From Oceanirhabdus sp. W0125-5 (lineage in GTDB: Bacteria > Bacillota > Clostridia > Clostridiales > Clostridiaceae): a DNA stretch of 64,000 nt. The translations under genes and the position numbers were made by a program. Below, piece by piece: positions 16,218-26,300 of the stretch. The stretch is taken from positions 4,746,001 to 4,810,000 of the forward strand of contig NZ_CP115913.1 of the NCBI RefSeq assembly GCF_027938815.1, in the 5' to 3' direction. A model generated the notes under the pieces. That model had not been told where the DNA came from. It saw only the letters and a list, made by a program, of their open reading frames with translations, and did not search any database. Position 1 is the stretch's first letter; each line of letters starts with the position of its first letter.

Positions 16218-19200
16218 CTAAGACAACAATAATTCACCCATCTCCATCTTAATAGAGCTATCACAAGCATCAAAATAATTATCATCATGAGTTATTGCTA
16301 TAACACACTTGCCTCGTTGTTTTAAATCTGGTAAAAGCTCTCTGTAGAAAAATCTTCTAAACTCTGGGTCTTGATCTGCTGCCCATTCATCAAATAAGTA
16401 TATTGGTCTATCTTCCAGATAAGTTATAAGTAGAGCCAGTCTCTTTCTTTGACCTGTTGATAAATTGATTGTGCTAAATTGGTTGTTTTCAATTTTAACT
16501 TTTTCATCCATTCCTAGTTTCTTTAAATACTCTTTAATTCTTCCTTTTTCTTTTTCACAATCAATTCCATAAAGACTTTTAAATAAATGGAAATCACTGA
16601 ATATAGCTGAATAATGTTGACTAATTACCTCATTTTTCAAACTACTATTATTTAATGTTATACTTCCTTTTGTGGGCTTATATAGTCCAGTAATCAATTT
16701 AGCTAAGGTTGATTTTCCACTTCCATTTCCACCAGTTACAAAAGTAATTTCGCCTGCTTTAAATTCAAAATTTATTGGCCCCACTTTAAAATTACTTTCC
16801 TCTTCTTCATCATTCTCATATTCAAATTCCAAATCATTTAATCTCAAATCAACTCTATCATGAATATTTAGATTTTTTTCATGTATCTCATGACCATCAA
16901 TTGTCTTTATTTCTTCTAAAAACTTATTAATTCTCTTTAAACTTATATTTATTTGGACTGCTTCTGGTATAGCATTTAAAACTCCATGTACTGGACCTGT
17001 CATGAACAGTAATATAAATACATAAGTACCTAAAGTCCCGCTATCAATATTTTTAATAATCAATGGGAAAATGAACACTACTCCACCAATAGCAAGAGTG
17101 AACAATAATTCTCCAACTACAAATAAATTTGCAAAAGCTAAGTTTGCCTTAGAACGCTTTATTTTATAGTCATTACATGTGCTGTTCATATCTTCTTCAA
17201 ATTCATTTTTCTTACCAATGTTTAGTGTGAGTTCTTTAAATCCAGCAGTTAAATCATTAATAAATCTAAAAAATGCATTTTGGACATCTCTAGCTTCTTC
17301 CCAAATTTTATTCGCATATCTCCCTACAAGGAAATAAATTGTAGCTATTATAAGGATTATTGATACAGATAAAAGTAATCCTTGCCAGCTGATAATAGCT
17401 AAATATAAACAGCAGAACAGTAAAGTTACAATTCCAGTTACACCATTAACTACAACGTTCCCTATATTACTTACTCTTTCTGTATCATTATTTAATATTG
17501 CATGTACTCTACCATCTTCTATCTTCTCATATTCATCAAATGGAGCTTTCAAGATTTTATTTGTTATATCTACCCGTTTATTATAGACCATATCATTTAT
17601 ATATTTTATTAAGTTAACTCTCACCAATCTTTGACCATAAACATATAGTACTATTCCTAAAATAAAGTATACACCAATATTTAATATATTAACTTTGTTT
17701 CCTAGCGCTAAATTGATTGATAATATTATAAGTGAATTACCAAAACCACTTACTATGCTAAGAACAACTAACTCTAGTAAGGATTTATCATTACTCTTTC
17801 TATATATTCCCCTTAATAAGAACACTAGATATAAAACACTTAAATCTAATACTATTGATAAAGCTGCAATTTTTACAGTTATTGGAGACCAAACAAGCAT
17901 AAATCTCCAGTTTGATATTCCCATAAAAGCTCTAGGAATCAGATAAATACAATAATATACAAAACTCATAAATACTACTGAAATAACAAAAGCTAATATA
18001 CCTTTTTTAGTGATTTTATTCTTTTTTCTTTTCTTTTGAATTATTTCTATAATTGTCTTTACTACTAATCCAGCCATAGCCACAAAAAGTATAGCCATAA
18101 CTATTATCAGTACACTTGCGTATAAATCTGTAGTTTTATTAAAATCATTTACTTTACTTTTAGGTGTTTCATTTTTTAGAATATCTTTTATTCCCCAGGC
18201 AATATTCTGAATGTATTGAGAATTTACGTTTCCTAATACTGTTATTCCCATATTCTTGTTTGGATCTAATATTATAAATGAAGAATAATTTGGATTATTT
18301 CCTCCATGATAAATTATTTGATCGGAGTACTGGTCTATCATCCATCCTCCTGCATAAATTGACTTATTATTAAAAAACTCTCTTTCTTCACTTATTTCAT
18401 GAGATTTATTTACTACATTTTTTGTAACTTGATCTCTACCCACAACTCCTAGTTGAATCTTCATCCATTTAGCCATGTCAATTGTACTTGAAATGATATA
18501 TCCTGCTGGAGTATTTCCTCTATACTCGGGGGCATCATATTGTGTAGATTTAAAAAAGTTATGTTTATATCCTTGAGTTAACTTTTCCTTAGCTTCTTCT
18601 CTATACAAATAAGTATTGTTTAACTCAAGGGGTTTCAATACATTCCTTTTGATATATTCTTGATATCTAATTCCTGTAACTTTTTCAATTACTAACCCTA
18701 ACACATCATAATTAATAGTTGCATAATTAAAATTAGTTCCTGGCTCAGTTTCTAATTCAATCCCTTTTAAATTCTCTACTGTATTTTCCAATGCCTCATT
18801 AGAATCAGAGATTGGAATATCATAGATTGTACTATACGGAATTCCACTAGTATGATACATAAATTGTTCTAATGTTACATCTACTTTCTTATTATCAAAA
18901 TATAAGTCTAACCAAGGAATATATTTATTTATTGAATCATCAAGTTCTAATAATCCCTCTTCTTGAAGCTTTAAAATTCCAAATGCTGTGAAGGCTTTTG
19001 AATTTGATCCTATTTCAAATAGGGAATCTGGAGTAACCTCTTCTTTTTTCTTAACATCTGCGTATCCAAACCCCTTTTGATAAACGGTTTCATCCTCCTG
19101 GACTATAACAATAGATAATCCTGGAATATCTCCATCTTTCATTTGTTCATCAATAAACTCTTGAATTTTCTTATCTTCTTCTTTTGTAATCTTATTTATC

Positions 19201-19295
19201 TCATTATTAACAGCTTGACCAACGACCTTTATTGGATTTAGTATCACCATAGTCATTAGTAAGAATGATACCATAAAGCATTTCAATTTGTTCAT
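16218..19295 (-). CDS. Serine peptidase (class C beta-lactamase fold) fused to cyclic-peptide ABC exporter; likely prodrug-activating transporter
   Basis: 1025 residues from the ATG at 19295 (MNKLKCFMVSFLLM, signal peptide), preceded by AGAGG. Residues about 35-365 are a penicillin-binding/beta-lactamase domain: SxxK as SNSK (Ser97, Lys100), Tyr191 in NYATINYDVLG, and YHGGNNPNYSS as the third motif. Residues about 380-760 hold membrane helices. Residues about 810-1020 are an ATPase with Walker A GGNGSGKST, signature LSTGQRKRLAL, Walker B PIYLFDEW and ITHDD, typical of the PvdE/SyrD cyclic-peptide exporter family. ClbP, XcnG and ZmaM are peptidases of this fold that remove N-acyl-D-Asn from NRPS products, and some family members carry a fused ABC unit. 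Next to a D-Asn starter module, this protein should export the peptide and cut off its acyl-D-Asn cap outside the membrane. The second motif is YAT rather than the usual YxN. Confidence 0.87.
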   Translation of the reverse strand: MNKLKCFMVSFLLMTMVILNPIKVVGQAVNNEINKITKEEDKKIQEFIDEQMKDGDIPGLSIVIVQEDETVYQKGFGYADVKKKEEVTPDSLFEIGSNSKAFTAFGILKLQEEGLLELDDSINKYIPWLDLYFDNKKVDVTLEQFMYHTSGIPYSTIYDIPISDSNEALENTVENLKGIELETEPGTNFNYATINYDVLGLVIEKVTGIRYQEYIKRNVLKPLELNNTYLYREEAKEKLTQGYKHNFFKSTQYDAPEYRGNTPAGYIISSTIDMAKWMKIQLGVVGRDQVTKNVVNKSHEISEEREFFNNKSIYAGGWMIDQYSDQIIYHGGNNPNYSSFIILDPNKNMGITVLGNVNSQYIQNIAWGIKDILKNETPKSKVNDFNKTTDLYASVLIIVMAILFVAMAGLVVKTIIEIIQKKRKKNKITKKGILAFVISVVFMSFVYYCIYLIPRAFMGISNWRFMLVWSPITVKIAALSIVLDLSVLYLVFLLRGIYRKSNDKSLLELVVLSIVSGFGNSLIILSINLALGNKVNILNIGVYFILGIVLYVYGQRLVRVNLIKYINDMVYNKRVDITNKILKAPFDEYEKIEDGRVHAILNNDTERVSNIGNVVVNGVTGIVTLLFCCLYLAIISWQGLLLSVSIILIIATIYFLVGRYANKIWEEARDVQNAFFRFINDLTAGFKELTLNIGKKNEFEEDMNSTCNDYKIKRSKANLAFANLFVVGELLFTLAIGGVVFIFPLIIKNIDSGTLGTYVFILLFMTGPVHGVLNAIPEAVQINISLKRINKFLEEIKTIDGHEIHEKNLNIHDRVDLRLNDLEFEYENDEEEESNFKVGPINFEFKAGEITFVTGGNGSGKSTLAKLITGLYKPTKGSITLNNSSLKNEVISQHYSAIFSDFHLFKSLYGIDCEKEKGRIKEYLKKLGMDEKVKIENNQFSTINLSTGQRKRLALLITYLEDRPIYLFDEWAADQDPEFRRFFYRELLPDLKQRGKCVIAITHDDNYFDACDSSIKMEMGELLLS

Positions 19296-19437
19296 AATTA
19301 ACCTCTTTTCATTATTTATTAAATATAGAGAATCCATTGTAAAAAATAATTTATACTTGTTACAAAATTTTGATTCATCAATAAGTTATGGACTCATATA
19401 AATTAATTTTTTTTGTTGGAGTCTCTATATCATATTA

Positions 19438-22400
19438 TTATTTACTTAATGTTTCTCTTATTTGGTCCGCTACTTCATATACATTAGGATACTCAAATAC
19501 TGTAAAGTGGTCTCCTGGAACTACAGACAAACTCACATCTCCAAAAGTCATCTTATTCCAGTCTTCTTCAGTGAATCTTGGATGTACACTTTCCTGTGCC
19601 TTCATAACATATATTGGAGCATTTATTATATTCATTATTGGAAATGTATTATCACATACATAAGCAATATTCTCTCTAATTGAAGTCTCATTTTGAACCT
19701 CATGTTCTAAAAGTTTCTTATCCTCTTCTTTATCTAAAATTACTCTCTTATCATTAGTATGAGTATTCTTACTTAATTTTTTCACATATTTAAGTGGTTT
19801 TGATGCATATGACCTTATCTTCATATACTTTAAAGCGTTCTCATAAAAAAATACATCCTCATCCAGCATGATTAACTTTTCTACTACTTCACCTTCTTCT
19901 TCTAATCTTCTTGTTATTTCATAAACCAATCTCGTTCCATAGCAATATCCGCCCATAAGATATGGTCCGTGAGGTTGTACACATTTTAACTCGTTAATAT
20001 ATTCAGTAACCATTTCATCTACATTCTTAGGCAATGCACATGGTTCAATCAAACCTCTTGCCTGTATTCCGTAAAAGTTGCAGTCTTCATCAAGTAACTT
20101 TGCAAGCTCTTTGTATGCATAAACATCTCCATCTCTACCATGTACAAAGAAAAGGTTTCTCTTTTCAGTAGTTTCACTATTTAATCTCACAACGCACTTA
20201 AGTTTATTCAGAATACTGTCCTTATAAATGCTGCTTGCTATTGCTTCAATAGTTGGATTTAAAAACATCTCGCTTATAGAAATATTTATATTAAGTTCTT
20301 TATTTATCAAACTAATAATTTTAATAATATTTATAGAGTTTCCTCCAATTTCAAAGAAATTATGATTAACTCCAATTTCCTCTACTTTAAGTACCTCTTT
20401 CCAAATTCTAACTAAGGCTTCTTCTATCTCATTTGAAGGTGGTACATATTCTGTTTCATGAGTAATATGACCTTCACTATTAACAAGAGCTTCTCTATCT
20501 ACTTTTCCATTTGAAGTAAGAGGAATTTTATCAATCTTTACAAAATGTGATGGTATCATATAACTTGGAAGTTCCTTAGATAAGTGAGCTTTAAGCACCT
20601 TAATTGTGGTTTCATCTTCTATGGATACATAGGCACATAAGTATGTATCCCCACTTGCTGCATTATTTACTGTTACCACTGCTTGATGTACTGATTCATG
20701 CTTTAAAAGTTGCTTTTCTATTTCTTCAAGCTCAATTCTATATCCTCTTATCTTAACTTGATTGTCTGCTCTTCCTAGGAATTCTATTTCACCATTTTGT
20801 AACCACCTTCCCAAATCTCCAGTTCTATACATTCTTTCACTACCATCACTGTTAAGATTGGTATCCTTAAATGGATTAATCTTAAATCTTTGATCTGTTA
20901 ATTCAGGTTTATTAAAATATCCTCTTCCTACTCCGCTACCAGCAATATAAAGTTCACCTACAACTCCTACTGGCTGTAATTGGTTATCCTGTCCAAGTAT
21001 ATAAATACTTGTATTAGCTATAGGTTTACCTATGCTTACATTACTACATTCTATTGCATCATTCATTGAAGCCCAAACTGTTGCTTCAGTTGGCCCATAC
21101 AAATTATATATTTTTGCTTTAGTGAGTCCCCTTAACTCTTGAAATATTTCCTTTGGAAGCGCTTCTCCACCAATCATAATTTCTCTAACATCTTCCAAGC
21201 ACTGAACACTCTTATCATCATTCATCAACATTTTTGCTCTTGAAGGAGTTAATGCAACCATATCAATTTTATTTTTTGTGATAAGTTTATATAGCTCTCT
21301 AGTATCCTTTTGCTGATTCATATTTGCAATTACCATTTTCAATCCCTTAATTGGAGGCAATAATATTTCTGGTATGGACATATCAAATGCTGCACTAGCC
21401 AATGCCAATATACTTTTTCCCTCAGAAAAATCAATTTTTTCACTCATACCTTTAATTAGATTATCTACTGATCTATGCTCTATCATTACTCCTTTTGGCT
21501 TTCCAGTGGAACCAGATGTATATATGATATATGCTAAATTTTCAGGCTTACATATTAATTCAAGATTATTTGTTTCCCCTTGTAAATCTTGATTATTATC
21601 GATATAAACACTCTCTACCATAATCTCAGAAAATTTTTCAATTACTTTTTTCTGTGTTACCATCAAGTTAACTTTACTATCTTCAATAATATACTTTATT
21701 CTTCCACTAGGATATTCCGGATCTATAGGAAGGTAAGCTCCTCCAGCTTTTAAGATTCCCATAATTCCAATCATCATTTCTAAGGAACGCTCCATCATGA
21801 TTGCAACTACACTATCTGATTTAACACCCTTTTTTCTCAATATTCTTGCAACTTGATTTGCTTTATTATTTAACTCTCTATATGTTAAATGTGTATCATT
21901 ATAAACTACTGCTATTTCATCTGGTGTCCTTTCCACCTGCTCTTCAAACAGCTGTGGAAGTGTTCTATCTAATAGATATTCTCTTTGAGTATTGTTAAAT
22001 TCCCTTAAAATTTGTTGTTTTTCCTTATCATCTATTATTTCAATTTCTTCTATACCTATTTGTGGATCTCTTATTACAGATTTAATTATATTTTTCATAT
22101 GACACTCAATTTTCTTAATATCTTCATCTCTGAATGCATTTGAATTATAAAGCATTTTTACTAATAATTCTTCATCTTCTGAAACGATTAAATTTAAATC
22201 ATAATTTATCTGCTCAAAGATTTCCATATGCTCCATTTTGAAATCTATATCTCCATTAGATGAATCCTTAATTTCTTTATCTACTGGATAATTCTCAAAT
22301 ACAACAATATTATTTATAAGATCTCTATTTAATTTTGAAAGAGATTGTATCTCTGATAGAGAAAAATACTCAAATGAACAGGATGAAACCACACTTTCCT

Positions 22401-23361
22401 GCAATTTTTTTACAACATCATTAAATCTCTCATGACTTTTAGTTTTTACTCTTATTGGAATAGTATTTATGAAGAGTCCCACCATATTCTCTATCCCTGT
22501 AACTTCTGGGGGTCTTCCAGAAATAACTGCTCCGTAGACCACATCATCAACATTGTTATATCTTTGAAGTAGTATACCCCATATTGCCTGGAAAACCGTA
22601 TTCAATGTTACCTTACAGTCTTTTGCTACCCTTTCCATGCCTCCAAGCAATTCACTATCAAGAGTGAAAGCATTCACTTTTCTATTATATTCATTCTTAG
22701 AATTTGATGAATTATGCCCTAAAGGGAGAGCCTGTTTCTGGTAACCTTCAAGATATTTTTCCCAATGCTTTTTAGCCATCTCTTTATCTTGATTTTGTAT
22801 CCATTCTATATATGTGCTGTAAGGATATATATTTTCAAGATTTATAGGGTTACCATTTTTTAATCCTTGGTAAATTCTCATTAAATCTTTAAAGATAATT
22901 CCAAGACACCAACCATCCATAAGTATATGGTGCCAACTCCATATCAATTTATAATTTTCATTATCTGTTTTAAATATTGTAACTCTTATTAAATTATCTT
23001 TTGTTAAATCAAAACCCCTCTCCTTATCTTGTTCTTTAAACTTTTCAATATTCAAAAGCTTTTCACTTTCATCAAGGTTGGATATATCTTGAAAGTTAAT
23101 CTTTACTTCCTTTTCTTTAAATACTACTTGTTTTGGTTCCTGTATCTTCTGATAAACAAAATTTGTTCTTAAGATTTCGTGCCTTTTGATAAGTAAGTTA
23201 AGACTTTTTTCGAAAATCTCAATATTAATATTTCCCTTTAAATGTAATTCTGCCTGTTCAAAATACATTTTACTATCATTATCCTTTAAATAATGAAACA
23301 ACATTCCTAACTGCATAGGTGATAGTGAATATATTTTCTCAAACTTTTGTTTTGTATCCAT
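19438..23361 (-). CDS. NRPS termination module, C-A-T-TE with a Cys-nucleophile thioesterase
   Basis: 1307 residues. Condensation about 1-440 (YSLSPMQLGMLFHYL acceptor-type start, WHHILMDGW), fitting a D-residue donor upstream. Adenylation about 460-960; code residues read DMPAMGLVWK, for which I have no confident substrate. Carrier near 1006 (EIGGNSINII). Thioesterase about 1060-1300 (LFFVHGRDGDVYAY, GPYLMGGYCYG). The nucleophile motif GxSxG reads GYCYG, so the catalytic Ser is replaced by Cys1140; a candidate Asp lies in IMLDEDVF and a His in VVPGDHFTVFEYP. Cys-type TE domains occur in some lactone- or lactam-forming synthetases. The module should add the last residue after D-Thr and release or cyclise the chain. 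It starts 27 bases after the 2119-residue synthetase. Confidence 0.92.
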   Translation of the reverse strand: MDTKQKFEKIYSLSPMQLGMLFHYLKDNDSKMYFEQAELHLKGNINIEIFEKSLNLLIKRHEILRTNFVYQKIQEPKQVVFKEKEVKINFQDISNLDESEKLLNIEKFKEQDKERGFDLTKDNLIRVTIFKTDNENYKLIWSWHHILMDGWCLGIIFKDLMRIYQGLKNGNPINLENIYPYSTYIEWIQNQDKEMAKKHWEKYLEGYQKQALPLGHNSSNSKNEYNRKVNAFTLDSELLGGMERVAKDCKVTLNTVFQAIWGILLQRYNNVDDVVYGAVISGRPPEVTGIENMVGLFINTIPIRVKTKSHERFNDVVKKLQESVVSSCSFEYFSLSEIQSLSKLNRDLINNIVVFENYPVDKEIKDSSNGDIDFKMEHMEIFEQINYDLNLIVSEDEELLVKMLYNSNAFRDEDIKKIECHMKNIIKSVIRDPQIGIEEIEIIDDKEKQQILREFNNTQREYLLDRTLPQLFEEQVERTPDEIAVVYNDTHLTYRELNNKANQVARILRKKGVKSDSVVAIMMERSLEMMIGIMGILKAGGAYLPIDPEYPSGRIKYIIEDSKVNLMVTQKKVIEKFSEIMVESVYIDNNQDLQGETNNLELICKPENLAYIIYTSGSTGKPKGVMIEHRSVDNLIKGMSEKIDFSEGKSILALASAAFDMSIPEILLPPIKGLKMVIANMNQQKDTRELYKLITKNKIDMVALTPSRAKMLMNDDKSVQCLEDVREIMIGGEALPKEIFQELRGLTKAKIYNLYGPTEATVWASMNDAIECSNVSIGKPIANTSIYILGQDNQLQPVGVVGELYIAGSGVGRGYFNKPELTDQRFKINPFKDTNLNSDGSERMYRTGDLGRWLQNGEIEFLGRADNQVKIRGYRIELEEIEKQLLKHESVHQAVVTVNNAASGDTYLCAYVSIEDETTIKVLKAHLSKELPSYMIPSHFVKIDKIPLTSNGKVDREALVNSEGHITHETEYVPPSNEIEEALVRIWKEVLKVEEIGVNHNFFEIGGNSINIIKIISLINKELNINISISEMFLNPTIEAIASSIYKDSILNKLKCVVRLNSETTEKRNLFFVHGRDGDVYAYKELAKLLDEDCNFYGIQARGLIEPCALPKNVDEMVTEYINELKCVQPHGPYLMGGYCYGTRLVYEITRRLEEEGEVVEKLIMLDEDVFFYENALKYMKIRSYASKPLKYVKKLSKNTHTNDKRVILDKEEDKKLLEHEVQNETSIRENIAYVCDNTFPIMNIINAPIYVMKAQESVHPRFTEEDWNKMTFGDVSLSVVPGDHFTVFEYPNVYEVADQIRETLSK

Positions 23362-23388
23362 TTTTTCGTACCCCCATTGAATAAGATA

Positions 23389-26300
23389 TTAATTTTCAAA
23401 TAAATCAGTTATATAGTCAAGATCTTCAATAGAAAGTGTATTATCTCCTAAATCAGATGGAGTAATGTCACTGTCAGTTTTTTTAACACAATGATCAATA
23501 ATACTAGTTAAACTATCGTAATAATAATCTACAAGTTTTTGCACTGTACTCTTATTGTATTCATGTTCGTCATAACTAAAATTAAGTACCAACTTATTAT
23601 CTATTACCATTCCGTTTATATCAAAAGCATATTTTCTTTCTATCTCTTGACTGGCACTCATACCTGTTGGCATTTTTGAAATCTCAAACATTTCTGTTTT
23701 CAGATCCTCATCAAATTGACCAAGATAGTTGAAGCTTATTTCTGGCTGTAAATTAAATTTATCTTTAGATATAATTTCTTCTGGTGATAGATATTTTAGT
23801 ACTCCATATCCTATTCCCTTATCTGGTATGTGCCTTAAATCTTCTTTAATATTTTTTACTAGTTTTGACAAATCATTATCTTCACACATATCTAGAATAA
23901 CTGGGTATTGAGAAGTAAACCACCCAACTGTTCTTGTTATATCTATTTCTTTAATTATTTCTTCTCTTCCATGTGCCTCAAGATTAATAAGCACCAAGTG
24001 TTCTCCTGTCCACTTTTTAAAAGCTTGTCCTAATGCTGTGAGTAATATATCATTAATTTCTGTGTTGTATGCTTTATTTACATCTTTTAATAGCATCTCT
24101 GTATATTGAGTATCTAAGGTCATAGATGCAATGCTGCAATCTCTCTCTTTTCTCTTTAAAACCCTATTATCTCTTGGTAAAGATTTAATATTACTTGATT
24201 CTATTTTGACCCAATAATCCACTTGTTTCTTTAACTCATTGCTCTGAGCAAAATCTTGTAAATTTTTAGACCATCTTTTAAATGAATCAGTCTTTAAAGG
24301 TAGTTTTATTTCTTCATTATTTTGTATCATTTTATAAGAGGATTCAAAATCTTCAAGTATTATTCTCCAAGATACTCCATCTACTACTAAATGATGTATA
24401 GTTATAAGTAGATGTTCTCCCTCATCTGTCTTAAATAATGCTAACTTCACAAGGGGCCCATTTTCTAGATCTATACTAGCCTGTACTTTGTTAGCCTCTT
24501 CTTCAATACTATTCACACAATCCCCTTCACCTCTTAAGTCAACTACTGTCAATTCAAAATACTCTCCATCTAGATCTCTGTTGTATTCCTTTATTATTTT
24601 TTCTTGTGTTTTGAATACCATCCTAAGTGCATCGTGATGTTCTACTATTTTTGTAAATACTTTTCTTATGTGAACTTCATCAAAACCACTTTCTCTGAAT
24701 ATCATTATTGAATGATTGAAATGGTGTCTTTCTATATTTTTCTCTTGGAAAAATTGTACTTGTATTGGAGTAAGACTTACCTCCCCCTCCACATAACTCT
24801 GATTAGAAATAGCACTAGAAGTCTTGATAAACCTACTTAATTGCCCTATTGAATGATACTTAAATAAATCTTTTATATCCATTTTAAGGCCATATTTATT
24901 AAGTCTTGATGCTACTTGTATTGCTTTGATTGAATCACCACCTAAGCTAAAGAAGTTATCATTGATTCCTACTACTTCTACTCCAAGGACTTCTTCCCAT
25001 ATTGTCTTAAGCTTTGTTTCAATCTCATTTCTAGGGGCCACATATTCTACACCTGTGATGATATTCCCATCAGGTTCTGGTAATGCTTTTTTATTTACCT
25101 TACCATTTGATGTAAGTGGAATTTTATCAATATGCTTGAAATAAGAAGGAATCATATAATCAGGTAGTGTTTTACCTAAATGTTCTCTGATTTCATCTAC
25201 TGTAACTTCTCTTTTTATTACTATATATGCACATAAATATTTCCCTCTCTTATCATCCTCACGTGTTATTACAACAGCTTCATTAACTGCTTCATGTTTA
25301 AGAATCTGATTCTCTATTTCACCTAGTTCTATTCTAAATCCTCTTATTTTTACTTGATGATCTATTCTACCCATGTACTCAATATCTCCGCCTGGAAGTA
25401 GTCTAGCTAAGTCACCGGATCTATAAATTATATCTTTTTCATTATATGGATTGACTATAAATTTTGTACTGGTTAGTTCAGGTTTGTTTAGATATCCCTT
25501 TCCTACTCCAATTCCCCCTACACATAATTCACCAGGTATTCCTATGGGCTGTACATTCATATATTTATCCATAATATAAACATTCAAAGTTGGTATTGGC
25601 TTTCCTATATTACTTATATTTAAATTGATTTCATGTTCAGTTATTTCTTTGTAGGTGACATGTACAGTAGTTTCCGTTATTCCATACATGTTTATTAGCT
25701 TTGTATTTGGATATTTGACTTTCCAACTTTTAAGCATAGCTGGCTTTAAAGCTTCACCACCAAAGATTACGTAACGTAATACAAGCCCACCATCATCATT
25801 TCCATTATCCGCCTTAATAAGATTATTAAATGCTGTAGGAGTTTGATTCAAAACTGTAACTTTATTTCGTTTTAGTAACTTTAAAAATTCTGTTGTGTCT
25901 AGTGCCTCTGATTTTGGAACAACTACAAGTTTTCCTCCATATAACAGTGCTCCATACATCTCCCAAACAGAAAAATCAAAACAAAATGAGTGAAACATTG
26001 TCCATACATCACTTTCACTGAAATCAAACTGAAATTTATCATTAAATAGAAGCCTTACTACATTTTTATGTTGAATCATCACACCTTTAGGTTTACCCGT
26101 AGTCCCTGAAGTATATATAACATAAGCCAGGTCATTAGGCGTATTATCTACTCTAAGATTGCTGTCTTCCCTTAGATATATACTATCTTTGTCCATATTT
26201 ATTATTTTTCCATCATATTTCAAATCACTTAATAGATTAGATTTAGTTAATAAAATTTGAGCCTTACTATCTTCCAATGTATATATTATTCTATCTTTTG

